Origin: JBFYTX01 sp964442335
Lineage (GTDB): Bacteria > Chloroflexota > Dehalococcoidia > Dehalococcoidales > RBG-16-60-22
Direction of reading: 5' to 3'
NCBI GenBank assembly: GCA_964442335.1
Contig: CAYTZI010000041.1
Coordinates: 1-14,782, forward strand
DNA: 14,782 nucleotides
Part shown: piece after piece, positions 7,101 to 13,496 of the stretch
How positions within the stretch are numbered: position 1 is the first letter of the stretch
Layout: each line of letters starts with the position of its first letter
Notes under the pieces: model-generated
Told to the model about the DNA's origin: nothing
The model's database searches: none
What the model saw: the letters and a program-made list of their open reading frames with translations, nothing else
Translations under genes and position numbers: made by a program

Positions 7101-8002
7101 CCGACCTTCCACCAGTAAACGCCGGTAATCCTATTGGTAAGCTCTTCATTAACGAGGATTTCGTTCCGCTGAATCAGGGAGTTCTCACAACCATAGCGCA
7201 TCAATATTGCGGCGACGCCGCCGACATTGAGGAACAGGTTATCTTCGATGATGCAGCTATCCGCGCTGAGCAGGTAAACACCGGCGCCGGTAGAAGAATA
7301 AACCGTATCGGTGAACGTGAACCCCTTTATCCGGATGTAATTGGCGTCATTAATAGTTATCAGGTTGGACCGATTGTGGTTACCGCTGAGGATAACCTCC
7401 TCAGACTGGTAAGGCATGAAGGTGATGTAATTACTGGAGGTGCCGGAGCGCGTTATTTCCACCGACTCGCTGTACGTGCCGGCCCTGACGAGCACCGTAT
7501 CTCCGGGGTTAACATTGTTGGCGGCTTTCTGCAACGTGCGCCAGGGATGCTGTAATGTGCCGTCGCCGGTGGAGTCGTTGCCGTTGGTGGCGACATACAG
7601 GTAATTTGTCCCGATAGCGGGACTGTCATTGCGGGTGGTGGTGGTGGCGGTAAGCGAACCGCCGCCATCGGCATCCTGGAAGGTGGCTTTTACTTCATAG
7701 GTGGTGCTGGTGGTCAGGAAAAAAATGCTGCCGCGGTACTCAGAGTTATCGACGTCGTGGTACATTTCCGGCGCGGTCTTCCAGGCGCCGCCCGACACGC
7801 GGTACTGCAGCAGGACGCTGTTGTTCTGGTTATTATCCCCGCTGTAAGTGGCCCTAACGCCGATGCACTCAATGGTCGGCACCAGAGAAATGCTCCCCGG
7901 GACCGTTCCATCGCCGGCGGCAGCCAGCACAGACAAGGGGACACACGTGGATAAAATAAGAAAAGCAACAAAAACGATTGCGGCGTTTTTATATAATCTC
8001 AT
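4151..8002 (-). CDS. Membrane-anchored multidomain surface protein with parallel beta-helix
   Basis: The product has 1283 residues. By eye the domain order is: signal peptide 1-27 (cleavage near VLA-A); Fn3-like beta region about 40-125; right-handed parallel beta-helix about 133-565, starting with a DUF1565-like YVATNGNDSTGDGT and ending in the CIDAG...DIGAYE motif seen at the end of such helices; cadherin/VCBS-like domain 573-667 (NEDTP, LSNDTDAD); He_PIG-like Ig domain 669-757; Gly/Ser/Asp linker 762-793; ZU5-like domain about 805-935 (TPEGTTFDPGATL); two CARDB-like repeats 938-1027 and 1032-1122; an unrecognised beta domain about 1130-1243; membrane helix 1251-1274 with an RKRD stop-transfer. 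It should lie outside the membrane and be held by the C-terminal helix. The ATG at 8002 has GGAAGGG 10 nt upstream (8013-8019). A carbohydrate lyase, hydrolase or adhesin role is possible but no catalytic residues are proven. Confidence 0.88.
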   Translation of the reverse strand: MRLYKNAAIVFVAFLILSTCVPLSVLAAAGDGTVPGSISLVPTIECIGVRATYSGDNNQNNSVLLQYRVSGGAWKTAPEMYHDVDNSEYRGSIFFLTTSTTYEVKATFQDADGGGSLTATTTTRNDSPAIGTNYLYVATNGNDSTGDGTLQHPWRTLQKAANNVNPGDTVLVRAGTYSESVEITRSGTSSNYITFMPYQSEEVILSGNHNRSNLITINDANYIRIKGFTFTDTVYSSTGAGVYLLSADSCIIEDNLFLNVGGVAAILMRYGCENSLIQRNEILVNEELTNRITGVYWWKVGGGQVIRDNSIIATTVWVWDGFGGGPENEEGYLCNSDFYNNTMIFADYKTGVPDNGWDRDDGMQPEGSNINVRIWNNWIQNGNVGIAVCPAIEGPVYIFRNVVFDNFWEQYKLGDHSYGRIYMYHNTYFSTRGGDGYKQTNSSLGNIVSRNNIVYAGRYIFELPSIDASSMDFDYDSIYTTDSGRFIEFVNKYSSLSAFQSARNQELHAISVADNRFIDAENGDLRLASDSPCIDAGVIIPGFNDENSPWPYQGNAPDIGAYESGYSGGPANNPPVAVGDSYSTNEDTPLNVSAPGVLSNDTDADQDPLTAHKVAGPSHGTVTLHTNGSFTYTPAANYFGNDSFTYRARDGISYSNTATVNINVAAVNNDPPVLAPIGNKTVTEGQNLHFTISATDPDGGTLTYSASSLPLGASFNENSRVFAWTPTAEQVGSYTTRFQVKDRTSLIDFENVDITVRDDSSNPPSGGGGGGDGGGDGGGGGGSSGGGGSSGVTSLLDSMNGDGRIMTEVLATSSDMKVRLVIPRDTIVKNATGGNVNYLSIKKSTEALGQCEGSRSIGMYYTITPEGTTFDPGATLIFEYETACLPQDVSEDKLYMALWDPVAREWIDVEGEVDTASNTVSIFVEHLSTYALMAHARPALCAVDGLSLTAAEASPGEGIVASVAVSNTGDYAGTCELELKLDNVVVQTRSIELEGGASETLSFVLNSSVVGEHMVSVGGFSQTFTVKTVSSPAFFTGSDLRISPVSVDYGEQTNISVAIVNDGEFAASYEAELVIDDALFATREVTLGAGISEIVSFDVVFERVGVHIVSLCGLEAVFQVRAPAAPELNNEPQLSLVSFSIAPTYNEATKKLVFARITYRLSEDSEDFPEAGLMLTAYCNGEYLEQVPLLTLSQMNSDGKTGVLSYVPAGGWSAGEYAFYLGLYDGETLVQESELQTMMVNPESITTIESWWTLGAVIGVASILILVLVGVVIYRKRDMLKGE
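5643..5704 (-). repeat. G-rich linker tract with G8 run and G-quadruplex motif
   Basis: The coding strand encodes the Gly/Ser/Asp linker of the surface protein with GGN codons. It contains a run of eight G (5643-5650) and further runs at 5657-5659 (3), 5667-5671 (5), 5679-5683 (5) and 5700-5704 (5). The first four runs are separated by loops of 6, 7 and 7 nt, so 5643-5683 satisfies the G3+N1-7 quadruplex pattern on the coding strand. Homopolymer and GGN repeats can slip during replication. A change in the G8 run that is not a multiple of three would cut off the anchor half of the protein. Confidence 0.75.
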
Positions 8003-8012
8003 ATATTCTCAT

Positions 8013-8019
8013 CCCTTCC
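8013..8019 (-). promoter_or_regulatory. Ribosome binding site of the surface-protein gene
   Basis: GGAAGGG read on the minus strand lies 10 nt before the ATG at 8002, a slightly long but usable spacing. It supports this start over the next in-frame Met. Confidence 0.6.
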
Positions 8020-8045
8020 GGGTATATAGGCTGAAGTACAATATC

Positions 8046-8074
8046 ATCATATTGCCGTCTATATTTCGGGTCAA
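8046..8074 (-). promoter_or_regulatory. Sigma70-type promoter of the surface-protein gene
   Basis: On the minus strand TTGACC (8069-8074) and TATGAT (8046-8051) are separated by exactly 17 nt. Each matches the sigma70 consensus at five of six positions. Transcription would start near 8039, giving a leader of roughly 36 nt before the ATG at 8002. This would let the surface protein and the small membrane protein be expressed independently of the glycosyltransferase group. Confidence 0.65.
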
Positions 8075-8131
8075 TAGGTCTTTCGTAATGGGAGACGGGT
8101 TATGTTTTTTGGTGACAGCATACAGCAAAAG

Positions 8132-8149
8132 TGTTAAGCGATTGTTAAG
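8132..8149 (-). promoter_or_regulatory. CTTAACA direct repeat upstream of the promoter, possible operator
   Basis: Read on the minus strand, CTTAACA occurs twice (8143-8149 and 8132-8138) with an 11-bp period, so both copies face the same side of the helix. TTAACA-N5-TTAACA resembles the direct-repeat boxes bound by Bacillus PhoP and, more generally, by OmpR/PhoB-family regulators. A loose further unit, GCTGTA, sits at the next 11-bp step. The repeats lie about 58 nt upstream of the -35 hexamer, somewhat far for a classical activator site. The repeat is seen; the regulator is inference. Confidence 0.35.
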
Positions 8150-8180
8150 AATGCCACCGATGCCCCGTTTTTTCCTCCTC

Positions 8181-8207
8181 CGCCCTCAAGTGGCGAACCA
8201 CAGGGCG
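8181..8207. other. Intergenic hairpin with tetraloop
   Basis: CGCCCT (8181-8186) pairs with AGGGCG (8202-8207), and inside it GTGG pairs with CCAC around a CGAA tetraloop, with a small CAA bulge on one side. Neither strand has a T-run after the stem, so a rho-independent terminator is not supported. Role unknown. Confidence 0.4.
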
Positions 8208-8259
8208 TAAAATAGCGCTTTGTTATCCGGACAGAAATCCCTTCTTATAAATGCCTGAT

Positions 8260-8290
8260 ACGCCCTTGTTAAGGGTGTTCCGTTAACGGA
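8260..8290. other. Hairpin and adjacent 12-bp palindrome
   Basis: CCCTT (8263-8267) and AAGGG (8271-8275) form a stem with a 3-nt loop, extended by a G-T pair and an AC/GT pair on the outside (8260-8278). Directly next to it is the perfect palindrome TCCGTTAACGGA (8279-8290), which could be a dimer-binding site. No T-run follows on either strand. Confidence 0.35.
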
Positions 8291-8326
8291 CAGGAAAAAT
8301 CAAACTACCGCGAGGAATGCAGACAG

Positions 8327-8362
8327 CGGCTTTTCTGTATTCTACTCCAAAAGGAAAAGCCG
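8327..8362. other. Nine-bp perfect inverted repeat downstream of the GT group
   Basis: CGGCTTTTC (8327-8335) pairs perfectly with GAAAAGCCG (8354-8362) around an 18-nt loop. It lies 35 nt past the last glycosyltransferase stop codon on the minus strand. It may protect or end that transcript, but a T-tract directly after the stem is missing. Confidence 0.4.
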
Positions 8363-8379
8363 AGTCAATGGAATTACGC

Positions 8380-8400
8380 CTGATTTTTGGGGAAAATCAG
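8380..8400 (-). terminator. Hairpin over the last GT stop codon, weak terminator candidate
   Basis: CTGATTTT (8380-8387) pairs with AAAATCAG (8393-8400) around a 5-nt loop, and the TGA stop of the last glycosyltransferase (8397-8399) is inside the stem. The stem is AT-rich and is not followed by a T-run on the minus strand, so it is at best an imperfect terminator or a 3'-end structure. Confidence 0.25.
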
Positions 8401-9359
8401 CGCATTTTCAGGGCTATCAGGGCCCTGACAACCGCCCTGCCCAACCAGCCGGGGAGAAACACCCTGCTGGAGTTAATCAGGAGGAGGAGCCCCTGGCGAC
8501 GGAATATTGACTGCGGGGAGATTCTTATGGCGGACAACAGATACAATAGCCCCTTAAACCTGTGACCGGTACGCGCTGCCGTCCGGGCAAGAAGACAGTA
8601 CAGGCCGAAATAGGCCCTCCTTCTCAGGTGGCGGTAAAGCGGGCCGAGTTTGGCATCGCTAAAGACGGATTCGAGGACGGCGGTATGGGCCTGTTTCACT
8701 ATCTCCACATCCACTTTAGACGTCATGCTCTGCTCGTGATTGCGGACGATTCCAAGGGGCTCGGCAAGATGCCCGACGGGATAAAGCCTGGCCAGGCGGA
8801 AAAGCATATCCCAGTCCTCGCTCATGCGCAGGCCGGTATTGAACAGGCCGACCGTATCAAAACAGGAGCGGCGCACCATAAAGTAGCGGGTAGTGCTATC
8901 GCCCAGAAGCAGCGCGACCATTTCTTTTTCACAATCACCTATGGATGTCACCCTGGGGCCGCGGACTTTCTTCGAGCGCAACATGCGGCCTTTCCCATCC
9001 ATGGTATGGTTCTGGCCGTGGCAGAACCCTACTTCCGGGTGCCCGTCCATGAAAGACACGCATTTTTCAAGAGCGTCCTCAAATATGATATTGTCCGAGG
9101 CCAGTATTGCTATGTACCCGGCGGCAGAGGCGAGGATACCGGTATTCAAAGCCCCGGAAACGCCCTGATTCTCCTGATAGATATATCTCAGACGGGAATC
9201 CTTAATATTGCTTACAAGCTCGCGGGTATTATCGGTTGAGCCGTCATCAACAACAATCAATTCGAAGTCGCCATAGGTCTGTTTCAGCACGCTGTCAATC
9301 GCCTCGAGGACGAAGCGGGAGCGGTTGTATGTCGGTATCACTACACTGACTCCGGGCAT
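8397..9359 (-). CDS. GT2 family glycosyltransferase, divergent active site
   Basis: This 320-residue GT-A fold enzyme begins with VSVVIPTYNR, followed by VVDDGSTDNT (residues 36-45), and has the late acidic motif SEDWD (180-184). GT2 enzymes transfer a sugar from a nucleotide donor at the inner membrane face. Compared with its three neighbours the metal-binding LDxDD is LASDN (86-90), the ARN motif is ALN (70-72), and the GEY before the metal site is lost. LASDD forms are known in some working GT2 enzymes, so activity is still possible. Residues 245-285 form helices that look like a TPR unit and are shared by all four copies. AAGGTGA sits 8 nt before the ATG, the best ribosome binding site in the set. 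It is closest to the gene at 9388. Last gene of the group, 28 nt after its neighbour. Confidence 0.88.
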   Translation of the reverse strand: MPGVSVVIPTYNRSRFVLEAIDSVLKQTYGDFELIVVDDGSTDNTRELVSNIKDSRLRYIYQENQGVSGALNTGILASAAGYIAILASDNIIFEDALEKCVSFMDGHPEVGFCHGQNHTMDGKGRMLRSKKVRGPRVTSIGDCEKEMVALLLGDSTTRYFMVRRSCFDTVGLFNTGLRMSEDWDMLFRLARLYPVGHLAEPLGIVRNHEQSMTSKVDVEIVKQAHTAVLESVFSDAKLGPLYRHLRRRAYFGLYCLLARTAARTGHRFKGLLYLLSAIRISPQSIFRRQGLLLLINSSRVFLPGWLGRAVVRALIALKMR

Positions 9360-9387
9360 ATATTATGTCACCTTTTCTCCTGCCCTA

Positions 9388-10359
9388 TTACCTCAGCTTT
9401 AGAGCCATCAGCCCTTCTATAATTACCCGCCGCAGCTTTTGGGGAAGGAAGTCCTTGGCGGACCTCAACCAGAGTGAAAAGGTCCGGGCGTTTAAAAACA
9501 GCCTGGGGTATCTCTTCAGTGCTTTTAGCGAGTAAAGAAGCGCCGCGCCTTTATGTCCGGTCCGTCCGGCAACCCTCGCCAGAAGGCAGTAGAGTCCGAA
9601 ATAGGCTTTTTCTTTCAGGTGGCCGTAAAGCGGCCCGACCTCGGCGTCACTAAAGAACGACTCCAGCACAACCATGTGGGCGTTTTTGACAGTTTCCACG
9701 TTGGATTTCGCCGTGATACTCTGTCCGTGGTTCCGGGCACAGGTCATCGGCTCCGCCAGGTGGCCGATATTGTATATCTTCGCCATGCGTATCCACATGT
9801 CCACATCTTCGCTCATGCGGAGTCCGGTATTGAAGAGTCCCGCCCGCTCAAAACAGGAGCGGCGTACCAGTGTCGCCGAGGGATTGATAGCATCGCGGGG
9901 GTCGACGACGATAAGGTGTTTGATTTCTTCCCTGCCGCTCCGGACGAAGGTCGTGCGGGGGCCGCGGGCCCTGTTCAGCCGCAGGGGATTACCATCCTCA
10001 TCCATGGTATACGACTGCCCGTTACAGAAGCAGACCTCGGGGTGCCGGTCCATGAAGTCGACGCTCATTTCAAGGGCTTTTTCCAGCAGGACGTCGTCGG
10101 CGTCCAGGAAGAGAATATACTCGCCCTGAGCCAGCTCGATTCCCCTGTTGCGCACAGCGGACAGGCCGCGGTTTTCCTGGCGGATATACTTTACCTCCGG
10201 CGGGAAATCCCTGGCCAGCCCCGGAGTATTATCGATAGAACCGTCATCGATGACGATGAGCTCGAAATCACGGTAGGTCTGGCGGAGCACGCTCTCCACC
10301 GCCGCGGGGAGGAACCGCGCCATGTTAAAGCTGGGGATAATCACGCTGACTCTAGGCAT
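9388..10359 (-). CDS. GT2 family glycosyltransferase
   Basis: The 323-residue product has VSVIIPSFN (4-12), IDDGSIDNT (37-45), the metal-binding LDADD (85-89) and SEDVD (183-187), so the key GT-A residues are present. The C-terminal third is helical, with AYFGLYCLLAR (252-262) shared with the next gene. It is most like the gene at 8397: both have GLFNTGLRMSED and long matches through the helical tail. They probably arose by duplication. The ATG at 10359 comes 5 nt after the previous stop and its ribosome binding site is weak (ATAAG), so translation may be coupled to the upstream gene. Linkage and sugar are unknown. It probably adds one sugar of the repeat unit, but side-chain addition is equally possible. 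Confidence 0.9.
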   Translation of the reverse strand: MPRVSVIIPSFNMARFLPAAVESVLRQTYRDFELIVIDDGSIDNTPGLARDFPPEVKYIRQENRGLSAVRNRGIELAQGEYILFLDADDVLLEKALEMSVDFMDRHPEVCFCNGQSYTMDEDGNPLRLNRARGPRTTFVRSGREEIKHLIVVDPRDAINPSATLVRRSCFERAGLFNTGLRMSEDVDMWIRMAKIYNIGHLAEPMTCARNHGQSITAKSNVETVKNAHMVVLESFFSDAEVGPLYGHLKEKAYFGLYCLLARVAGRTGHKGAALLYSLKALKRYPRLFLNARTFSLWLRSAKDFLPQKLRRVIIEGLMALKLR

Positions 10360-10364
10360 CTTAT

Positions 10365-11327
10365 TTATCGCAGTTTGAGACTCAACAGCAGCCGCCGTGT
10401 AGATTGCCTCAGCCGCGCGGGACAGAAGCCGGCGGCGACGGAGCCGAGAAATGACAAACCTTCACCTTTCATCAGCATACCGGGATATAACCGGACGGCC
10501 TTCAGCGCGTACCGGAGGCCGGTGACGCGGAAACCGTCCCTGGCGGCTTTCCCAGCGAGATAGCAGTACAGGCCGAAATAGGCCTTTTTCCGCAGGGACC
10601 GATAATACGGGACGGACTCGAGTCCGGCGAGGGCGCGTTCCACAAATTCCGTCTGGGAGAGTTCCAGAGTCCGGAAGGTCTTCTGCCCGGTGATGCTGTT
10701 ATCGTGCACCCGGTATTTAGCCAGCGGCCTGGCGAGATAACCGACATCGAATCTCCTGGACAAACGAAGCCACATATCGATATCCTGGCCGGTCGGTATA
10801 GCCGTGTCGAACCCGCCTACTTCCTCGAGGCAGGAGCGCCGCACCAGGGCCGCGGCAGGCGTTATATCGCCCCGGAAAAGGATGCGTTCCACCTGCTCCT
10901 TCCCGGTCCGCACGCACGAGCGTTTTGCCCCCCGCAGCCTCCTGGTCATAAGAAGGCGACCGTCTTCATCCATGCTGTAAAGCTGGCCATAGCAGAAGCC
11001 CACTCCCGGGTGCCGGTCAAGGAACGCCACGCCGGCCTCGAGGGCGTCCTCAAGCAAAGCATCGTCGGAATCGAGGAAGACTAAATATTCGCCGCCCGCC
11101 CGCTCGATGCCGGCGTTACGCGCCGATGATGCACCCTCGTTCTCCTGATGATAATACCTGACGGCCGCGGGAAATTTAGCCGCAATATCCCGGGTGTTAT
11201 CGGTAGAGCCATCATCGACGATGACGACCTCGAAATCGCGGAAGGTCTGCGCCAGCACGCTTTCCACGGCCTCGGCGAGGTACCTGGCCCGATTGTACGT
11301 AGGGATAATCACACTCACTTTAGGCAT
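10365..11327 (-). CDS. GT2 family glycosyltransferase
   Basis: The 320-residue product has VSVIIPTYNR (4-13), VDDGSTDNT (37-45), SARNAGIE (68-75) and LDSDD (85-89). The late acidic motif reads GQDID (180-184), so Gln181 replaces the Glu of the usual ED pair while Asp182, the likely catalytic base, is kept. The helical tail has AYFGLYCYLA (249-258) and a TPR-like AAR...GLRYALKAVRLYP stretch. It pairs best with the gene at 11332: both share YGQ.YSMD, QTEFVERAL and FLDSDD. The ATG at 11327 is 4 nt after the upstream stop, with GAGG 12 nt upstream and GAG nearer, so coupling is likely. A role in adding a sugar to the lipid-linked glycan is inferred from family and context. Confidence 0.9.
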   Translation of the reverse strand: MPKVSVIIPTYNRARYLAEAVESVLAQTFRDFEVVIVDDGSTDNTRDIAAKFPAAVRYYHQENEGASSARNAGIERAGGEYLVFLDSDDALLEDALEAGVAFLDRHPGVGFCYGQLYSMDEDGRLLMTRRLRGAKRSCVRTGKEQVERILFRGDITPAAALVRRSCLEEVGGFDTAIPTGQDIDMWLRLSRRFDVGYLARPLAKYRVHDNSITGQKTFRTLELSQTEFVERALAGLESVPYYRSLRKKAYFGLYCYLAGKAARDGFRVTGLRYALKAVRLYPGMLMKGEGLSFLGSVAAGFCPARLRQSTRRLLLSLKLR

Positions 11328-11331
11328 TTTC

Positions 11332-12315
11332 TCAGGTCCTCGTTGCTTTCTCTCCCCTGTGCTTTACGCTCTGCAGCATTCGTTTGGCGGGCCAGCGGAA
11401 CCATTTCGGCAGGAAACTCCTGGCAACCATCAGCATAAAGAGGTCGCCGTCTTTGTGTAAAAGCAACGTAGGGCTCGCCCGGACGGCTTGGAGAGTATAG
11501 CGGAAGCCCTGCGCCCGGTGACCGGCACGGGCGGCTTCCTCGGCAAGGTAGCAATAGAGCCCGAAACGGGCCTTTCTCCGCAGCCGGCGATAAGAAGGGT
11601 CGGACTCCAGGCCATGCAGCGCCCGCTCGACGAACTCCGTCTGCGCTTTCTCAAGCTCTTCAAATTTCTTACACTCGGTGGCGCTCTGGGAGTGTATGCG
11701 GTATTTCCCCAGCGGTTCGGCTAAATAGGCGACCGGGAATTTCCGGCAGAGGCGCAGCCACATGTCTATATCCTCGCCCAACGCGCGTGACGTGTCGAAC
11801 AGGCCAACCTCGTCCAGGCAGCGGCGCCGAACCATGACGGCAGCCACCTGCATGTCTCCCCGGAAAACAAGGCGCGCTATCTGCTCTTTACCGTCCCGGA
11901 CGCAGGACTTCTTTTCGCCCCTTAACCTTTTCCACCAGATCACGTTGCCGTTTATATCCATGGAGTAGACCTGACCGTAACAGAGGGCCACTTCAGGATG
12001 GCAGTCCAGGCAGGCCACGCCTTTTTCGAGGGCGTCTTCAAACAGCACGTCGTCGGAGTCCAGGAACACGAGGTACTCGCCGCGCGCGTGCTCGATTCCC
12101 AGGTTACGGGCGCTGCCGCTGCCCCCGTTCTCCTGCCGGAAACAGCGCACTTCCGGCGGAAATCGCTTAATAACTTCGGGGGTGTTGTCGGTAGAGCCGT
12201 CGTCGACGACAATGACCTCGAAATCGCCGAAGGTCTGGGACAGCACGCTTCCCACGGCTTCGGGGAGAAATCCGGCCCGATTATAGGCAGGGATAATCAC
12301 ACTAACCCGCGGCAT
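11332..12315 (-). CDS. GT2 family glycosyltransferase
   Basis: The 327-residue product has VSVIIPAYNR (4-13), VDDGSTDNT (37-45), SARNLGIE (68-75), LDSDD (85-89) and GEDIDMW (180-186), an intact GT2 set. The tail carries the same FGLYCYLA helix block as the three paralogues, then ends with a basic stretch (KHRGEKATRT) that the others lack. It is the first of the four tandem copies. Its ATG at 12315 overlaps the end of the GT4 gene by 14 nt, with GTGAGG about 9 nt upstream inside that gene, so the two are translationally linked. The donor sugar cannot be read from sequence. Confidence 0.9.
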   Translation of the reverse strand: MPRVSVIIPAYNRAGFLPEAVGSVLSQTFGDFEVIVVDDGSTDNTPEVIKRFPPEVRCFRQENGGSGSARNLGIEHARGEYLVFLDSDDVLFEDALEKGVACLDCHPEVALCYGQVYSMDINGNVIWWKRLRGEKKSCVRDGKEQIARLVFRGDMQVAAVMVRRRCLDEVGLFDTSRALGEDIDMWLRLCRKFPVAYLAEPLGKYRIHSQSATECKKFEELEKAQTEFVERALHGLESDPSYRRLRRKARFGLYCYLAEEAARAGHRAQGFRYTLQAVRASPTLLLHKDGDLFMLMVARSFLPKWFRWPAKRMLQSVKHRGEKATRT

Positions 12316-13468
12316 CGGTCACGACCTCACGTGGTCTCTTTTTCTCGAGGAGCTTCAGCCAGAGTTCCTGGTATAACGTCACCATCCTCTCCTGGCTGAA
12401 CCCGGCAACGACCATGGCGCGTCCTCTCTCTCCCATCAGGCGGGCTTTCTGGGGGTCGTTAATAAGGTCGAGGATAGCGTCAGCCAGGGCCTGAGGGTTG
12501 CGGGGCGGCACCAGAGTGCCGTTTTCGCCGGGTTTCACCAGCTCCTTGTTTCCCCCGACGTCCGTGGCGACCACCGGCTTGCCCAGGTACATAGACTCCA
12601 GGATGCTGTTGGAGCAGCCTTCGTGGTCTATCGAGGACAGCACCGAAATATCAAAGACCGAAAGGTAGCTGCCGACCTGCGTCTGCCTGCCCATGAAAAA
12701 CACCTTACCGGTAAGACCCATGTCTTTCACCATTTCTTTAAGCTGGGGAAGGGTGATGCCATCACCGAGGATAGCGAAGCGCACCTCCGGGTTGCTTTTC
12801 AGGATTATTTCGGCGGCCCTGATAAAGCCGGGGTGGTCCTTGGGCGGGGAAATCCAGGCAGCGATACCCACCACCGGCTGCCCGGGCTTCAGTCCGTGCT
12901 CGGCGCGGATTTTATCCACCAGCGCCGGGTCCACGGCCAGTCGTTTGATTTCCAGGCCGTTATAGATTACCATGGTCTTTTCAGGCTTGAAGCCGCGGTC
13001 GATGAGCATGTTCTGTCCGGAGATGCTGTTGGCTACGGCAATCTCCGCGAAACGGCCGAGAAAGTCTTCCGTTATGGCGGTGAGTTTATACCCCAGCCCG
13101 GGGTTGTTCCTCACGCCGCAGCGCTCGGTAACGACCCTCACGGGGGTCCTGACCAGAAAGGCGGGCAAGAGCCCGAACAGCGTGGAAGGGGACAGAAACG
13201 GCTGGATAATATCAACACGGTTCTGCGCCAGTATTTTCGCCAGGCGGAACACAGGAAGGAAGTCGTATTTGCCCTTACTTTTAAGGCTGAAGCATTTTAC
13301 CTCCGGTATCTGCCAGGGGACGAAATTACCATCGTGCAGGGCGGCCAGGAGCACCCGGAACCTCTTTTTATCGATGCCGATGGCGAGTGAGGCGAGCTGC
13401 TGCTCGGCGCCGCCCCCGAAGCCGGGGTAATTGGTCATCAAAAGCACGGTGGGCAGGTGGTCTTTCAT
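12302..13468 (-). CDS. GT4 family glycosyltransferase (GT-B fold)
   Basis: The 388-residue product shows the two-domain GT-B layout. The N-terminal domain has the glycine loop GFGGGAEQQLASLA (16-29). The C-terminal domain begins near residue 197, with a conserved Lys210 in SPPKDHP, the EX7E motif Glu283-GCSNSIL-Glu291, and GKPVVATDVGGNKE (296-309). These bind the nucleotide-sugar donor in retaining GT4 enzymes such as capsule and lipopolysaccharide mannosyl- or galactosyltransferases. The length is normal. The ATG at 13468 has AAAGGAAAG upstream and lies 28 nt after the ligase stop; the gene overlaps the first GT2 gene by 14 nt. It is the only GT-B enzyme in the window, so it adds a linkage chemically distinct from the four inverting GT2 enzymes (family knowledge). 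Confidence 0.92.
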   Translation of the reverse strand: MKDHLPTVLLMTNYPGFGGGAEQQLASLAIGIDKKRFRVLLAALHDGNFVPWQIPEVKCFSLKSKGKYDFLPVFRLAKILAQNRVDIIQPFLSPSTLFGLLPAFLVRTPVRVVTERCGVRNNPGLGYKLTAITEDFLGRFAEIAVANSISGQNMLIDRGFKPEKTMVIYNGLEIKRLAVDPALVDKIRAEHGLKPGQPVVGIAAWISPPKDHPGFIRAAEIILKSNPEVRFAILGDGITLPQLKEMVKDMGLTGKVFFMGRQTQVGSYLSVFDISVLSSIDHEGCSNSILESMYLGKPVVATDVGGNKELVKPGENGTLVPPRNPQALADAILDLINDPQKARLMGERGRAMVVAGFSQERMVTLYQELWLKLLEKKRPREVVTDAAG

Positions 13469-13496
13469 GTTTTTCTTTCCTTTATATCAAGCTAGT

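Noticed and set aside
6728..7555. A 275-codon plus-strand open frame inside the surface-protein gene
   Set aside because: It is wholly antisense to the beta-helix coding region, which has repeated and motif-rich sequence on the other strand; no ribosome binding site was seen.
7943..7951. Lipobox-like LSTC (residues 17-20) in the surface-protein signal peptide
   Set aside because: Thr before the Cys is a poor match to the lipobox, the hydrophobic core continues past it, and a better signal peptidase I site (VLA-A) follows. The C-terminal helix already anchors the protein.
8003..8396. A riboswitch such as c-di-GMP-I in the intergenic region
   Set aside because: The conserved core segments of that class were not found on the minus strand; only generic hairpins are present.
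9553..10563. A 336-codon open frame on the plus strand opposite two GT2 genes
   Set aside because: It lies antisense to two genes with clear GT2 motifs, crosses their junction, and its translation has no recognisable domain or hydrophobic pattern. It is a by-product of codon bias.
12623..13390. Long plus-strand open frames opposite the GT4 gene and, at 13647-14462, opposite the ligase gene
   Set aside because: Both are antisense to genes with full family motifs, and their translations are low-complexity and polar.
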